Assembly (NCBI RefSeq): GCF_900660645.1
Contig: NZ_LR215036.1
Coordinates: forward strand, 992,001 to 1,056,000
Origin: Mycoplasmopsis citelli
GTDB lineage: Bacteria; Bacillota_I; Bacilli_A; Mycoplasmatales; Metamycoplasmataceae
DNA length: 64,000 bases
Reading direction: 5' to 3'
Shown: one piece after another, positions 18,537-29,846 of the stretch
Position numbering within the stretch: position 1 is the first letter of the stretch
Layout: every line of letters starts with the position of its first letter
Program-made: the position numbers and the translations under genes
Notes under the pieces: generated by a model
Told to the model about the DNA's origin: nothing
Seen by the model: the letters and a program-made list of their open reading frames with translations, nothing else
The model's database searches: none

Positions 18537-21500
18537 CTATCTTATTTGTTCAATTCCTATGATTATGGTTTTGGCTTTTAACCCTGATAAAGAGTTGTTT
18601 GTTGTAGATTTATTTTTATGGTAATCTGCTATAACATTTGTAAATTCAACTTGATTTTTCTCTTTAGAGACTGCTTTAGTAATTAAATATTCTGACTGAA
18701 TTTGTGAATTATCATAATTGCTCTCATTGTGGATTTCTGTATATCAGGTTTTATCTTTTTCTTTAAAAATCATATCTTTAGTTCAGTCTAATTCGAAATA
18801 TTTTAATTGGTTTGATTCTACAGGTTCGGTGGTATCGATGTATCAATACCTTAATTTTGCATTTTCTTGCTCATCTCAGTTGATAATTGCTTTGATTTTA
18901 TTCACGGCAATAACACGATCCGGTTCTTTTCCAGGATTTATTTTGATAAAAGTGCTACTGTAACTTTGTTTGTCATTACCTGGGTCAGAGTATCCAGTTA
19001 AAGTTGCATTTATATTATGGTTTTTTGTGTAATTACCCAAAACTGCAAGTGGTGCAGTTAATGGAGTAATATACGCCAAGTTTGCCCATGGATCATATTC
19101 ATGGGTTTTCCAGTTATAATTTGAAGAATCGGAAATTGCATTTTTATAGACAATTGAATTTAAAATTATGTTCTTATATTTTGTATAATCAGCTATTGTC
19201 TCTTTGAGTTTTATATTTTTTTCATTCAATTGATTTTCTAAATGCGTTTTTTCTTGTTCAAGTTGGCCTTTTGTAATTTTTAGTTCATTTTTATCTTTTT
19301 CAAGATTGCTGTTGGTTTCTTTTAGAGAATTTATTTGTGAATTAAACTCAATTTTTTGGTTATTAGCTAATTCTTGAATTTGCTTTTTTTCTCTTCAAGC
19401 TTGATCTCTATCTTGAATTGCTTGATCTTTTTCTTTTTGTAATCTTTGGGATAAGCTTTTTATGAAATTAGAATCTCTTTCTGCGGTATCAGCTCTATTT
19501 CGGAGATTATTAATTTCGGTGTCTTTTTGTTGAATTGTTTGACGCAAAGTCTCACTAGTTTGTTTTTCTTGTTTGAGTTTTGTATCAAGAAGTTTCTTTT
19601 CTTTATCTAATTTAACTTTTTGTTTTTCGAGTTTTTTAAGTCCTTTTTTAGTTTGATCTGATTGAGCGGTTGTTTTATCTAAAATTGTGTTTTGTAGTTC
19701 TAATAATTTTGAAGATAATTCACTAATTCTATTAATGTATTGCTCAACAAAATTAATTTGAGCATTTAAATCACTTCCTGTTGCTTGTAAATCTTCTAAA
19801 GCAAGCAACTCTTCAATCTCTGTAGTTGAAATATTTAATCCTTTAGCTTTTTCTACAATTTTTTGAGCTTCTACTTTTCTGCTAGCATAAGTATTAGTTA
19901 GAGTTGTAATGTTATTAAATAATACACTTGAAAATCTTGCTTGTTTTGCTTGTAATTCTTGAATTTGAGTTTCAATTGATTGGTTTTGTAATTGAAGAGT
20001 ATTGATTTGTTCATTTGATTTTTGAGTTTTAAAATCAAAATCTTTTTGAGCTACTTCACTATATAAATTACCTAAATCTGTTGATTTTTGAATTAAATTT
20101 TTAATACTTGCTAATTTCTCTTCAGTTGAGGCACTTTCATTAAAAACTACCAATTGTTCGTTTAATTTGCTTCTTAACTGTGAAACATCAATACTATTAT
20201 CAATTTCTCCAAGTAAAAGATTTGCTTTGTCTTTAAGATTCGTATATACAGTTTTAATAGAATCGAAAATACTTTCTACTTGTAAATTGTTGCTATCTAG
20301 TTCAGAATTTAAAGTAGCAAGTTGAACTTGAGTATTTCTTAAAGATTCTTGAGTAGATTCTAGCGAGTTTTTGGTTTGTGCTAATTCTGTGTTGATATTA
20401 TCTAAAGCTTTCTCATTATTTGAAAGTTTTTGTTGTTGTTCAGCAAGTTCTGATTTAGTATTTTCGAGTTCAGTTTTTGTGCTTAAGAAATCTTCTTCTA
20501 AAGTAGTTTTTTGGGTATTTAAAGAATCTATTTGAGCTTGAAAAGTTTGAATTTGATTTTCTAAATCACTAATTTGCTTAGCTTGATTTACAATTTCTAA
20601 CCCTTTTTCTTGATTCCATTTTGTATATAAAGGAATAAGAGCATTTCTAATTAAATCGTATCCTTTAACAATTTTTTCAAAACTATTTTGTACTACATTT
20701 AAATCATAGCTTTGCACATCTGAATAGTCATTATTATCTTGAACATCTGCTAATGAGTCATTCATTTGATCTAGCAATTCACTAAAAATGGTTTCTTTTG
20801 TTTTTATAAGTTTTAATGTGTTGTTGATTTTAGCTTTAATTTTTTCAGATTGATCTGCACCAAATTGTTCAAAATCAAAATCATTAAAATCTTGTAAACT
20901 CTTCTTAAATTGTTTAATTAATTTTAAGTAAAATCTTAATTGACTAGCAAGTTTTTCAGCTAATTCTTTAATTTTTTGATCTCTTTGACCAATTTGTTCT
21001 TTAAGAGTGTTTACTTCTTGATTATGTTTATTAATTTGTCCAACAATTAAGCTAATGCTACTATTTAATTGATTAAGAAAAATATTTTGTGATTTTTGAA
21101 TTAATTTAAAAGCCTTAACTGCACTTTTTGTATCATTAAAGGCAATTTGATCAAGTGAATTTAATAAATTTTTTGCTTTGTTTAGCGATTCAGTAATTCC
21201 TTGTTGGGTTTCTTCAGTTAAATTATTGTTTTTATTTAAGAAATTTTTTAGCGTTTTAGTTAAAGCTGAAACTTTTTTAACTAAATTACTTTTTCAATTT
21301 TGAAGTGGTTTTTCAAATACTTTATATTCATCTTCAGAGATTTTTTGTTGATTGACTTTACTTAAAAAATCATCTAAATTTTCACTAGATAAATTGCTTT
21401 CTTGCAAATTTTGAACTAGAGATTGTAAATTCTTACTTTGTGATTGTAATGTTTGAATTTTTGATTTATCTTCTTTATTTGCAAGACTGTATCTTTGAAA

Positions 21501-21653
21501 TTGCAAATTTAGTTCATTTATTTGATGATTTAAAGAATTAATTTTATTTTGGTTAACTGTTTTTCCGCTCCCAAAACCTATACCAATACCGGCTCCTAGA
21601 AGCAATACTCCTGTAAAAGATAGCAGTAAGTTTCTTTTTCTTGATAATTTCAT
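18537..21653 (-). CDS. CC2: N-terminally anchored coiled-coil protein (1038 aa)
   Basis: Residues 1-7 are basic and 8-30 form a transmembrane segment (NLLLSFTGVLLLGAGIGIGFG). The body is coiled coil to about residue 800. The C-terminal ~220 residues include YTKYKNIILNSIVYKNA, PLTAPLAVLGNYTKNHNIN, TGYSDPG, YWYIDTTEP, QSEYLITKA and a KTIIIGIEQIR end. The ATG at 21653 is chosen over one 21 codons upstream because AAAGGA lies at proper distance and it aligns with CC1 and CC3. Much of the coil matches CC1 almost residue for residue, while the C-terminal domain is of a different type shared with psiCC-R. TG4 follows 63 nt downstream. Confidence 0.86.
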
Positions 21654-22228
21654 ATTGAATCCTTTTTTATTTTTAATAATAATTTTTAGTTTTATATTAT
21701 TTTTAACATTTATCAAAAGAGCTTTTGAAGTTTGATTTATTGGAAATTTTACTTTTTAAATTTCTTTGATAATAAAACTAAAAAAATAATCAGAAATTTT
21801 TATTTAAAAAGTAAAATAGATACTATTGTACTTTTGCTGGTTTTAGATAAGGTTTTATTATTAAAAACAAAAATTAAAGATTAATTTATATAACTTATAA
21901 TATTTTTACTTTAAAACTAATTTTTTAATTAAATATTTATGTTATAATTACTTTCTGTTGTGTTTAAATGTTTATTAATAATTAAATTAAAAAATATTTA
22001 CAAAATTAACTAACGAACACTTTAGCGTTAGTTTTAAAGATAATATTTTTTAGATTTTTGTTATTTAAAAATAAAAAACTTTATCTAAGTTAGTGCTATT
22101 TACCTCCTTAAGTTTTTTGGTTTAAAAGTTTGCATTTACAATTTTATTTAACTTCAGATAGATTTAAAAATGAAAATAATATTGATGATTTTCGCCTATC
22201 ATGAAATATGTTATTTTCATCTTTAAAA
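21654..22228 (-). promoter_or_regulatory. Long conserved 5' leader of CC2
   Basis: Shares with the other CC leaders the AAGGAGGTAAATAGC block (CCTCCT at 22103-22108 on the plus strand), TTAGATAAAG, TCTGAAGTT and the AGTTTGTAT element. A ~65-nt copy-specific segment (about 22160-22225) carries nested inverted words (GATGAAAATA / ATTATTTTCAT, ATGAT / ATCAT) that could form a long hairpin. No gene is seen in it. Confidence 0.5.
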
Positions 22229-22234
22229 TTGTTC

Positions 22235-22263
22235 TATACAAACTTTTTAAATTTTTGCGTCAA
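22235..22263 (-). promoter_or_regulatory. Promoter of CC2 (TTGACG-N17-TGTATA)
   Basis: -35 TTGACG (22258-22263), 17-nt spacer, -10 TGTATA (22235-22240). It aligns with the CC1 and CC3 promoters. Confidence 0.58.
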
Positions 22264-22656
22264 TATTTTTGCTATTTGGGATAGCATATTATAAAAATAG
22301 GTATCTTTATAATTAGAGCTATATAAAGTTAGGAGTTAATAACTTTAAAACAAATATCTTTTGTATGACAATTTAATTATAAATGTACTTTTTAAAATAC
22401 AGAAATAAAAAATATTTTTTTGCAAAAATGTGAAAAAATAACCACAAAATAGATTTTCTTTTTGTGGTTATTTTTTATTAAACTAGAAAAAAATATAAAA
22501 ATGAATTGTTAATAATTAAGTGTAAATATTGTTATATCTAGAGTTTTATTTATCATTCAATTCACATTTTTAGCTTAAATTAAATTTATAATGTTCAATT
22601 CATCTCTGCGTCTAATTCTAATAATATTCTTTAATATTTAAAAAAGAAACAAAAAA
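22264..22656. other. Non-coding AT-rich spacer upstream of the CC2 promoter
   Basis: No supported gene. It contains the terminator-like hairpin at 22436-22474. The stretch 22475-22656 shows nothing recognisable. Confidence 0.4.
22436..22474. terminator. Hairpin AATAACCACAAAA / TTTTGTGGTTATT
   Basis: 13-bp stem with flanking A- and T-runs, placed upstream of the CC2 promoter in the same position as the hairpins before CC1 and CC3. It insulates the CC promoter from read-through out of TG5. Confidence 0.65.
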
Positions 22657-22708
22657 GGATACATACTCCATAAGTTATTTTGAGTATCTAACTTTTGGAA
22701 TACGTATC
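22657..22708. repeat. Solo IS-end-like hairpin B
   Basis: 52-nt inverted repeat GGATACATACTCC ... GGAATACGTATC. Its reverse complement resembles the outer end of the IS (TCCAAAAGTTAGA against CCCCAAAAGTTAGA). It is diverged, has no transposase, and lies 31 nt past the TG5 stop, where it may serve as its terminator. Confidence 0.6.
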
Positions 22709-22739
22709 GCTATTGTCTTAACTATATATTTTCAATTTT

Positions 22740-24953
22740 TTAAAGACTATCAGGAAGATCTAAATATTCATATTCTTTTGGGTTTTTAAAATACATTAAA
22801 GTAGTTTCATAAGAACCTAAATCGAGTTTAAATTTGTTCATATGCTCAGAATTGCGTTCTAAAAATAAATCAACATCATCTCTAAGTTCATATGTTGGTT
22901 TTTGAGAGTCTTCACCTTCATATAAATCCCAATTAGTTAAATCAATTACCTTTCATCTTCCGTCAACAAAAACTTCATTTCAAGCATGAAATCCACTCGC
23001 GATTGTAGATTTAGAATCTCCAAAGTATGGGCCACCTACAATACGAACTGGAATATTTAAAATAGTTAGAGCTGCTGATAAATTCATGGAATATCCTACA
23101 CATTTAATTTCTGGGTCGTTGGTGAAAATTTGAGTTGGATTATAAAATCCATATCCATTGTAGTTGAAATCATCATTAGGCAAAACTAAATAACTTGTAT
23201 TTGCAACAATATAATAAGCAACCGCCCTAATTTTAGTTTTGTCATTTCATTTTTTATTGATAATTTTCGGTAAAACTTCTTTTCAATGATTAAATCATCT
23301 TTTATATTCTGATGTTGGATTAATTCAAAGATCCTTGCCTATTTTTTTCGCTTCATCTATAGATAAAGGTTCAATTTTATCAAATAATATTGATCCGTCA
23401 ATAGATCTTATATTCTTTACTTTTGCTAATTCTTTTGAAATATTAGAGTGGAAAGAACCATCAGAAAATAAATTTGGTTCCTTTCATAATAAATTATTAT
23501 AGACATTATAACCTTCATTTACCATACTTAATTTGTTAAGGTTATTATATTTTTGATATTTTCAGAATTTTTTGTAATTAAAATTTTTAATACTATGTCC
23601 AATTACATGCTTTTTAGATTTTTTGTCATCATCTTCAATTATTCCTATACCATCTTTTTGGAGCTCGAATATCTGATTCACTAAATTTAATTTATTAATT
23701 TCGTTAATTACTTGTTGGGAAATTTTTTCTTTTTTGTCATAATAAGTTTCGAATTTTGAACTTCGAACATCATTATAATTAACTTTTTCTGGGTGTTGTT
23801 CATTGATAGTTCAAAGTTTATAATGATTGTCTGGAGCAAAATTAATTTGCCTATTTATATAATCAGTTAAAACTTTTTTATTTTTGAATTTAGGATCGAT
23901 TTGTAAGGCTTTAATATCTTCATCTTTAATTTTTGCAATTTGATCTTCTTTATTTATAAAAATTCAATTTCATCTTTGATAGTATTTAAGCCAATTTTCA
24001 ACATATTTATCATTAATTCAAACTTGATTATAATTACCACTGTAATATTTACTTGGGTCTAAAGAAAAGTTGTTATTTTTATCAATTCCCCATTGAAAAT
24101 TCACATATTTATTGTAATTATTTTGATAATGGTACAAGAGTTTTTTTAAACGTTCTAAAGGTTGAAGATAGTATGGATGCTGTTCATATAACTTGATTTG
24201 TTGCTTTAGCTTATAAATATAAAAATCTTTTAAGTAATCCCCTAAATCAAGCTCTTTTTTTTGTTGAAAAAGTTTTTTAAGATTGTTTAATTTTTTAGCA
24301 AAAGCTTTATTTCATTGATTTTTATCTTCAATTGTTGTAATTAATTCATTTGAATTTAAATATGCACGTTTTCAAGCGTTGTATATTTCCAAAAAATGTT
24401 CAAAATATGATGAATGTAAATTCAAAAAATCTATGTCATTTTTAATATTATCTATTTGATTAATTTTTTCATTTATAAAAACTAAAAATTCTTTAGAAAA
24501 TGGTGAAGTTTTACTCTCTAAAATTGCTTGAAGTTTAAATTTTAACTCTTTTAATTCTTTTTGATATTTAGGGTTTAGTAATACTTCAGGTTTTTCAAAA
24601 CCTTTTTTATTGATATGCAAATTATTTTCATTACTGTTTTGATCTTTTGGAAAAAAATACACATCTTTATTAGTTTGAACTTCGGGCTTTTTTAAATCGC
24701 CTTTATCCTTTTTTTCTAATTTATCTTCAGAATCTTTCTTAACAGGTTTAATTTCTTCTTCTACTTTAATTGCTACTGATGAAGATTGTTGTTGATTATC
24801 ATAATTTTTATTGTCTTGTTTTTGAGAATTACTTTGATTTTCTTTTGGATGATTTTTTTCACATGAAACTAAAATAACCACTAAAGGAAAAGGTGATATT
24901 AAAACCGATAATGCTTGAAGTTTTTTAGAAGATAAAATTCTTTTAAATTTCAT
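22740..24953 (-). CDS. TG5: transglutaminase-like lipoprotein (737 aa)
   Basis: Longest TG paralogue and the one with the clearest lipoprotein signal: basic N-terminus, hydrophobic 13-30, lipobox VILVSC at Cys31. It has a Lys/Gln/Asn/Glu-rich linker of ~70 residues. The helical middle is followed by the core with Cys618 (CVGYS), His656 (GFHAWNEVFVDGRW) and Asp671 (VIDLTNWD). The C-terminus is YEYLDLPDSL. It follows CC3 after 47 nt, with a TATAAT box just before the ATG. The N-terminal half diverges from TG1-TG4, matching the divergence of CC3 from CC1 and CC2. Confidence 0.88.
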
Positions 24954-25000
24954 ATTAATTTAATTATAATTAAATACATCGCCCTAATATTTAAAATATT

Positions 25001-28000
25001 TTAATTTTTTTCAATTTCTTCTATTCCTACCACTGGGTATCTAGAGCTAAGTGTTGGTTTCATAGCAAAATCATCAGCAGGATTTTCTCCGTATCTTTCT
25101 TCGTCATAAATCGATGATGAAGAAGCGATAACATCAGTAAATTCTATTTGATTTAAGTTATCATTAGTTAATCTCAAAATTAAATATTCTGTAGTTGTTT
25201 GTAGATATAAACTATCACCAGTTTCTGATGTTTCTATTTTTGAATAGTATGTATGATCTTTTGTCTCAAAAAGCTTTTGGTGATCATATTCTATATCCGT
25301 ATATTTTAATTTTTTAGCATCATCTGACTGATAAGTATCTATGTAATAAACTCTGAATGTATGTTTTAAAGCTTGGGGATTTCTTACTCTAACTTTGAAT
25401 TTGTTAATAACCGAAACTTTTTCTGGTTCTGTTCCTGGATTTAACAAAGTGAAATATTTTCCGTAATCTATATGATCTTTATAGTGTTCTACATCAGAAT
25501 ATCCTGTTACTGCTTGATTAAAGTAATTATTTTTAAGTCATACACCCTGTCCTTGGGTAGCATTTTTATAAACATTTGATTTTAAAATAACATCTTTATA
25601 TTTAGTATAATTTTTTGTCATAGTAATTAAATCACTTTGAGCTTTTGATAATTTAACTTTGTTTTCATTAATTAAATTATTTTGACTTTGAATTTGTGAA
25701 TTTAGTTGAGAAATTTCTGTATTTTTTTGTTGAATCTCTTGTTCTTTTAATGATAAAAGATTCTTTTGAATTTCTGAGTTATTTGCTTTAGATTTTCAAG
25801 TTCTTACTTGTTCTTCTAAATCTTCAACTTGATTTGTAAGATGTCCAATTGTTATAGCTTTACCTTTAATTTCAAGATTTGCTAAATCTAAATTCTTTTG
25901 AAGATTGTCTTTTTCTGTTTTTAATTTTTTAATTTTATTATTACTATTATTATTTTTGTTAGAAATTTCTTGACTTGTTTTTGTTTTAATTTCATTAATA
26001 ATTTCATTTTGAAGACTAATACTTTTTGATGTTAAATTCATAATTCGAGTTGTATACTCATTAATAAAATTACTTTGTTCATCAAAGCTATTTCTAGGAA
26101 CTTGTAAATCACTTAATTGAAGTAATTGATTAAGTTCTGATGTATCAATTTTATATTCTTTAGCTTTAGAAATAAAAGCAGTTGCTTCTGATTTTCTTTG
26201 ATTATAATCTTGTAAAATCTTGGTAATATCAGTAGCTAAAGTATTTGAAAAGGTAGTTTGTTTTTCTTGCAGAGAGTTTACAGTTCCTTGAAGTTCATTT
26301 TTTGAAGTTCTTAAACTTGTGATTGAATCTTCTAAAACTTTAGCTTTAGCATCATAATCTTTTTGTAAAATATCTCCATAAGTATTATTAAAATTTGTTG
26401 AAAGATTAATTAAAGAATTAATTTTTGATTGTCTTTGTTCTAAAGTATCAGTATCTTCAATATTTAAAATTGATTGATTAAGTTGAGTTCTTAAACTTTC
26501 TAAATTAATACTGCTATTTGCTTTATTAATTAAAGTATTTGCTTTTACTTTAAGATTATCATATATTGCTTTAATAGCATTAAAGTTATTTAAAGCTTCT
26601 TCTTTGTTAGCAGTAATTTCGTTATTTAAAGTTTCTAGTTGGTTTTGAGTAAACACTAGAGAATTTTTACTCTCAGATAATTGAGTTTGAATTAATGCTA
26701 AAGAATTTTGAGTATCTTCAAGTTCTTTTTGTTTTGATGCTAACTGTAATTGAATATCTTGTAATTGTTCTTTAGTAGTGTTTAAATTCTCTAAAGTATT
26801 TTGGTATTTAAATCGAAGAGGAACAACTATGCTTATTTTGTATTCTTCAATAATTTGTTGAGCAAATGCAAGTGTTTGATTAACAATTGGAGTGAAAGTT
26901 TGAGCATAATTTTCGGCAGTGTATTTGTTTTTAAGCTCTTTTAATGTGTTAATTTGGTTTTTAAGACGATTTGCTAAACTTTCAGCATTTAAATCATCAG
27001 TGCTTCTAATGGTTTGTTCAATTCCACCTAAAACAGTAATTTGATTTTCAAGTACTGAATTTAAATGATTCATTAAATCTTCTTTGGTTTTAGAAAGATT
27101 TTCTTCTAAATTGGTTTTTTGGGTATTTAAAGAATCAATTTGAGTTTGAAGGGTTTTATTTTGACTTTCTAAAGAACTAATTTGTTTAGCTTGATCAACA
27201 ATTTGTAAACCTTTTTCTTGATTTGATTTTTTATATAAAGGAATAATAGAACTTCTAACTAAATCATATTCTTTAAAGATTTTTTCAAAAGTTTTTTGTA
27301 CTGTATCCAAATCATAATTTTGAACATCTGAATAATCATTGCCATCTTTATCATCAACTAAAAATTCTTTCATTTGATCAAGTATTTCAGTAAAAATAGC
27401 TTTTTTTCTGGTTATAAGATTTAAAGTTTTACGAATTTTGGTTTTGATTTTTTCAGATTGATTTGCATCAGTTTGTCCAAAATCAAAATCTTCAAAATCT
27501 TTTAAACTCTTTTTAAATTGTGAAATCATTTTTAAATAAAAACTTAATTGACTGGTAAGTTTTTGAGATAATTCTTTAATTTTTTGATCTCTTTGACCAA
27601 TTTGTTCTTTAAGATCATTTACTTCTTGGTTGTGTTTGTTAATTTGTCCAACAATTAAATTAATGCTAGTATTTAATTGATTAAGAAAAATGTTTTGAGC
27701 TTTTTGAACATCCTTAAAAGCCTTAACTGCACTGTTTGCGTCATTAAAAGTGATATCTTTTAATGATTTTGATAAGCTTTTTGCTTTATTAAGTGAGTTA
27801 GTAATTCCTTGTTGAGTTTCTTTAGTTAAATTATTGTTTTTGTCTAAAAGATTTTTTAGACTTTTAGTTAGAGTTGAGACTTTTTTAGCTAAATTACTTT
27901 TTCAAGTTAAAAGTGGTTTTTCAAAAGCTTTATATCCAGTTTCGAAGATTTTTTGTTGATTTAATTGATTAAGTAAATCGTTTAAATTTTCATTATTTAA

Positions 28001-28240
28001 GTTACTTTGTTGTAAGTCTTGAACTATAAATTGCAAATTCTTGTTTTGAGATTGTAATGTTTGCACTTTTAACTTATCTGCTTTATTTGCAAAATTGTAT
28101 TTTTGAAATTCTAAATTGAATTTGTTGATTTGATTTTCATAAATATTTTTTGTAATTCCAATAGCTATACCTGAAGTAATACCCATAAGAGAAATTCCTC
28201 CAAGAGCTAATAATAAGTGCCTTTTGGCTATTCTTTTCAT
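25001..28240 (-). CDS. CC3: N-terminally anchored coiled-coil protein (1079 aa)
   Basis: Transmembrane segment at about residues 8-29 (LLLALGGISLMGITSGIAIG), then coiled coil. An insertion absent from CC1 and CC2 (about residues 395-500: MNHLNSVLENQITVLGG ... IVVPLRFKYQNTLEN) breaks the heptads. The C-terminal ~190 residues have TGYSD, LNPGTEPEKVSVI, RNPQALKHTFRVYYIDT, TEYLILR, EFTDVIAS and a YPVVGIEEIEKN end, a third type of tip domain. The ATG has GAAAGG 6-7 nt upstream. All Trp codons in the tip are TGA. It pairs with TG5. Confidence 0.86.
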
Positions 28241-28630
28241 ATTTGAACCTTTCTTAGTAATTAAATTGGTAATTTTTATTAAAAGAACTTTTGAGATTCT
28301 TTTAAATGTGGAATTTTTAATATATTAGAATTTTGCTTTTTTCAGATAAAGTTTTGTTTTAAAACTACATTTTTAATTTTTAATCAAATATTTATATGCT
28401 ATAATTATTATCTACTGCATTTGAATATTTACTATTAATTAAATTAAAAAAAAAAAAAAAATTGCGTAATTTTATTATTAAAAATTAATATCAGTTATAA
28501 AAAACCATATTTTTGTAAGAATTTCGTTAAAAAACAAAAAAACTTTATCTAAATTTTGCTATTACCTCCTTGAGTTTTTATTTAATTAGTTTGTATTTTA
28601 TAATTTAATAAACTTCAGATATATTTAAAA
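28241..28630 (-). promoter_or_regulatory. Long conserved 5' leader of CC3 with A16 tract
   Basis: Shares AAGGAGGTAATAGC (CCTCCT at 28565-28570 on the plus strand), TTTAGATAAAG, TCTGAAGTTTATTAAATTATAAAATACAAACT-type blocks and ATAGCATATAAATATTTGATT with the CC1 leader. A homopolymer of 16 A (28446-28461; T on the transcribed sense) replaces a short run in CC1. No reading frame starts here. Confidence 0.5.
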
Positions 28631-28637
28631 TTACTCA

Positions 28638-28666
28638 CATACAAACTTTTAATATTTTATTGTCAA
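28638..28666 (-). promoter_or_regulatory. Promoter of CC3 (TTGACA-N17-TGTATG)
   Basis: -35 TTGACA (28661-28666), 17-nt spacer, -10 TGTATG (28638-28643). The last -10 base is G where CC1 and CC2 have A, predicting a weaker promoter. Confidence 0.55.
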
Positions 28667-28667
28667 T

Positions 28668-28752
28668 AATTTTTATTGTTTTAGCAAAAAACTTAAATAA
28701 GATATATAAAAGCAACTTAAAACAAGATTTTCAAAGTAAACAATTTTTATTG
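28668..28752. repeat. Direct repeat AATTTTTATTG around a 63-nt insert
   Basis: The 11-mer occurs at 28668-28678 and 28742-28752. The CC1 promoter region has only one copy at the matching place, so the repeat plus insert is specific to CC3. It lies just upstream of the -35 box. Confidence 0.55.
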
Positions 28753-28817
28753 ACATCTTAATTATATTTGGAATTTTAAAAATACTTATAAATAAAAAGA
28801 GTTTTTTGAAAATATGC

Positions 28818-28852
28818 AAAATTACCACAAAATGGTCTTATTTTGTGGTTTT
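28818..28852. terminator. Hairpin ACCACAAAA / TTTTGTGGT upstream of CC3
   Basis: Same stem as the hairpin before CC1 (11692-11717). Confidence 0.6.
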
Positions 28853-28917
28853 TGGTATATTTTTTAAAAACTTTTATGAGAATATAATAATTAAGATGAT
28901 TAAATATTAAAAAATAA

Positions 28918-28950
28918 AAGCTTAGTTCTTTGGGTTATAGAACTAAGTTT
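28918..28950. terminator. Terminator after psiTG6
   Basis: CTTAGTTCT / AGAACTAAG with flanking A/T runs, nearly the same as the TG3 terminator, and placed beyond the psiTG6 stop (29003). Confidence 0.7.
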
Positions 28951-29002
28951 TTAATAGTCTTTTTCCTAACTTTTTTAATGCATATTATTATTTAATTTAA
29001 TT

Positions 29003-29780
29003 TTAAATGCTATCAGGAAATCCTTTATATTCATATTTTGAAAGATTTTTGAAAAACATCATAGTTCTTTGATGTGAAACAATATCAATTTGGAGTTTGT
29101 TCATTCATTCTGAATTTAGTTTTAAAAATAAATCTTTATTATCTCTAAGTTCAAAATTTAAGTTATTGTCATTATTTTTTCGTTTAATCCCAATTTGTTA
29201 AATCTATTACTTTTCGCCTTCCGTCAACATAAACTTAATTCCAAGAATGTTCATCCCTTGAAATTGTTGCAGTTGTAATAACAGCAAAATAAGTGCTTAA
29301 AATTTTAACTGCAATATTTAAAATTGTTAGTGTCGCTACTAAGTTCATCGAGTATCCTAAACATTGAATTTCTGTTTCGTTTGTAAAAATTTGAGTCGGT
29401 TTATAAAATCCATTACCATTATAAATTAAATTTTTGTTTCATCGGAGACAAGCAAGCTGTATTAGCTATATTATGAATAGACAATTGCTTTGATTTTATT
29501 TTTTTCATCTCAATTTTTATTGATAATTTGAGGCAAAAATTCTTTTTATGATTAAATCATTTTTTGTGTTAAGAAATTGAATTAATTCATTGTACATCAT
29601 CCAGAACAGATTTATCTTTCTACATTTTTTCTTAGGTTAGAGAATTTGTATAATCTAATACATAATTATATTCTTTTGTTATTTTATGAACAGGTTTTAT
29701 TAATTCTAAATATATAAATTTATATAAAGGACCAGAAAATAAATTTGGTTTTTCTCATATTAAATTATTATAAATTAACT
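29003..29780 (-). pseudogene. psiTG6: decayed C-terminal part of a transglutaminase-like gene
   Basis: Recognisable from KPNLFS through to PDSI: EIQCLGYSMNL (catalytic Cys), EHSWN (His), VDGR and IDLTNWD (Asp). It has in-frame stops (after EHSWN and after IDLTNWD) and frameshifts. The 5' half is missing; homology ends near 29780, just before the promoter of the plus-strand module. Together with the CC N-terminal remnant at 33085-33165 it is the outer part of a sixth cassette split by that module. Confidence 0.82.
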
Positions 29781-29802
29781 CTTTAAAACTAATTTTTTAG
29801 TC

Positions 29803-29808
29803 TATAAT
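29803..29808 (+). promoter_or_regulatory. -10 box of the three-gene module
   Basis: TATAAT 38 nt before the GTG start at 29847. No clear -35 is seen. Confidence 0.5.
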
Positions 29809-29846
29809 ACGAAAAATAACTAAAAAATAAATTATAAGGAAATATC

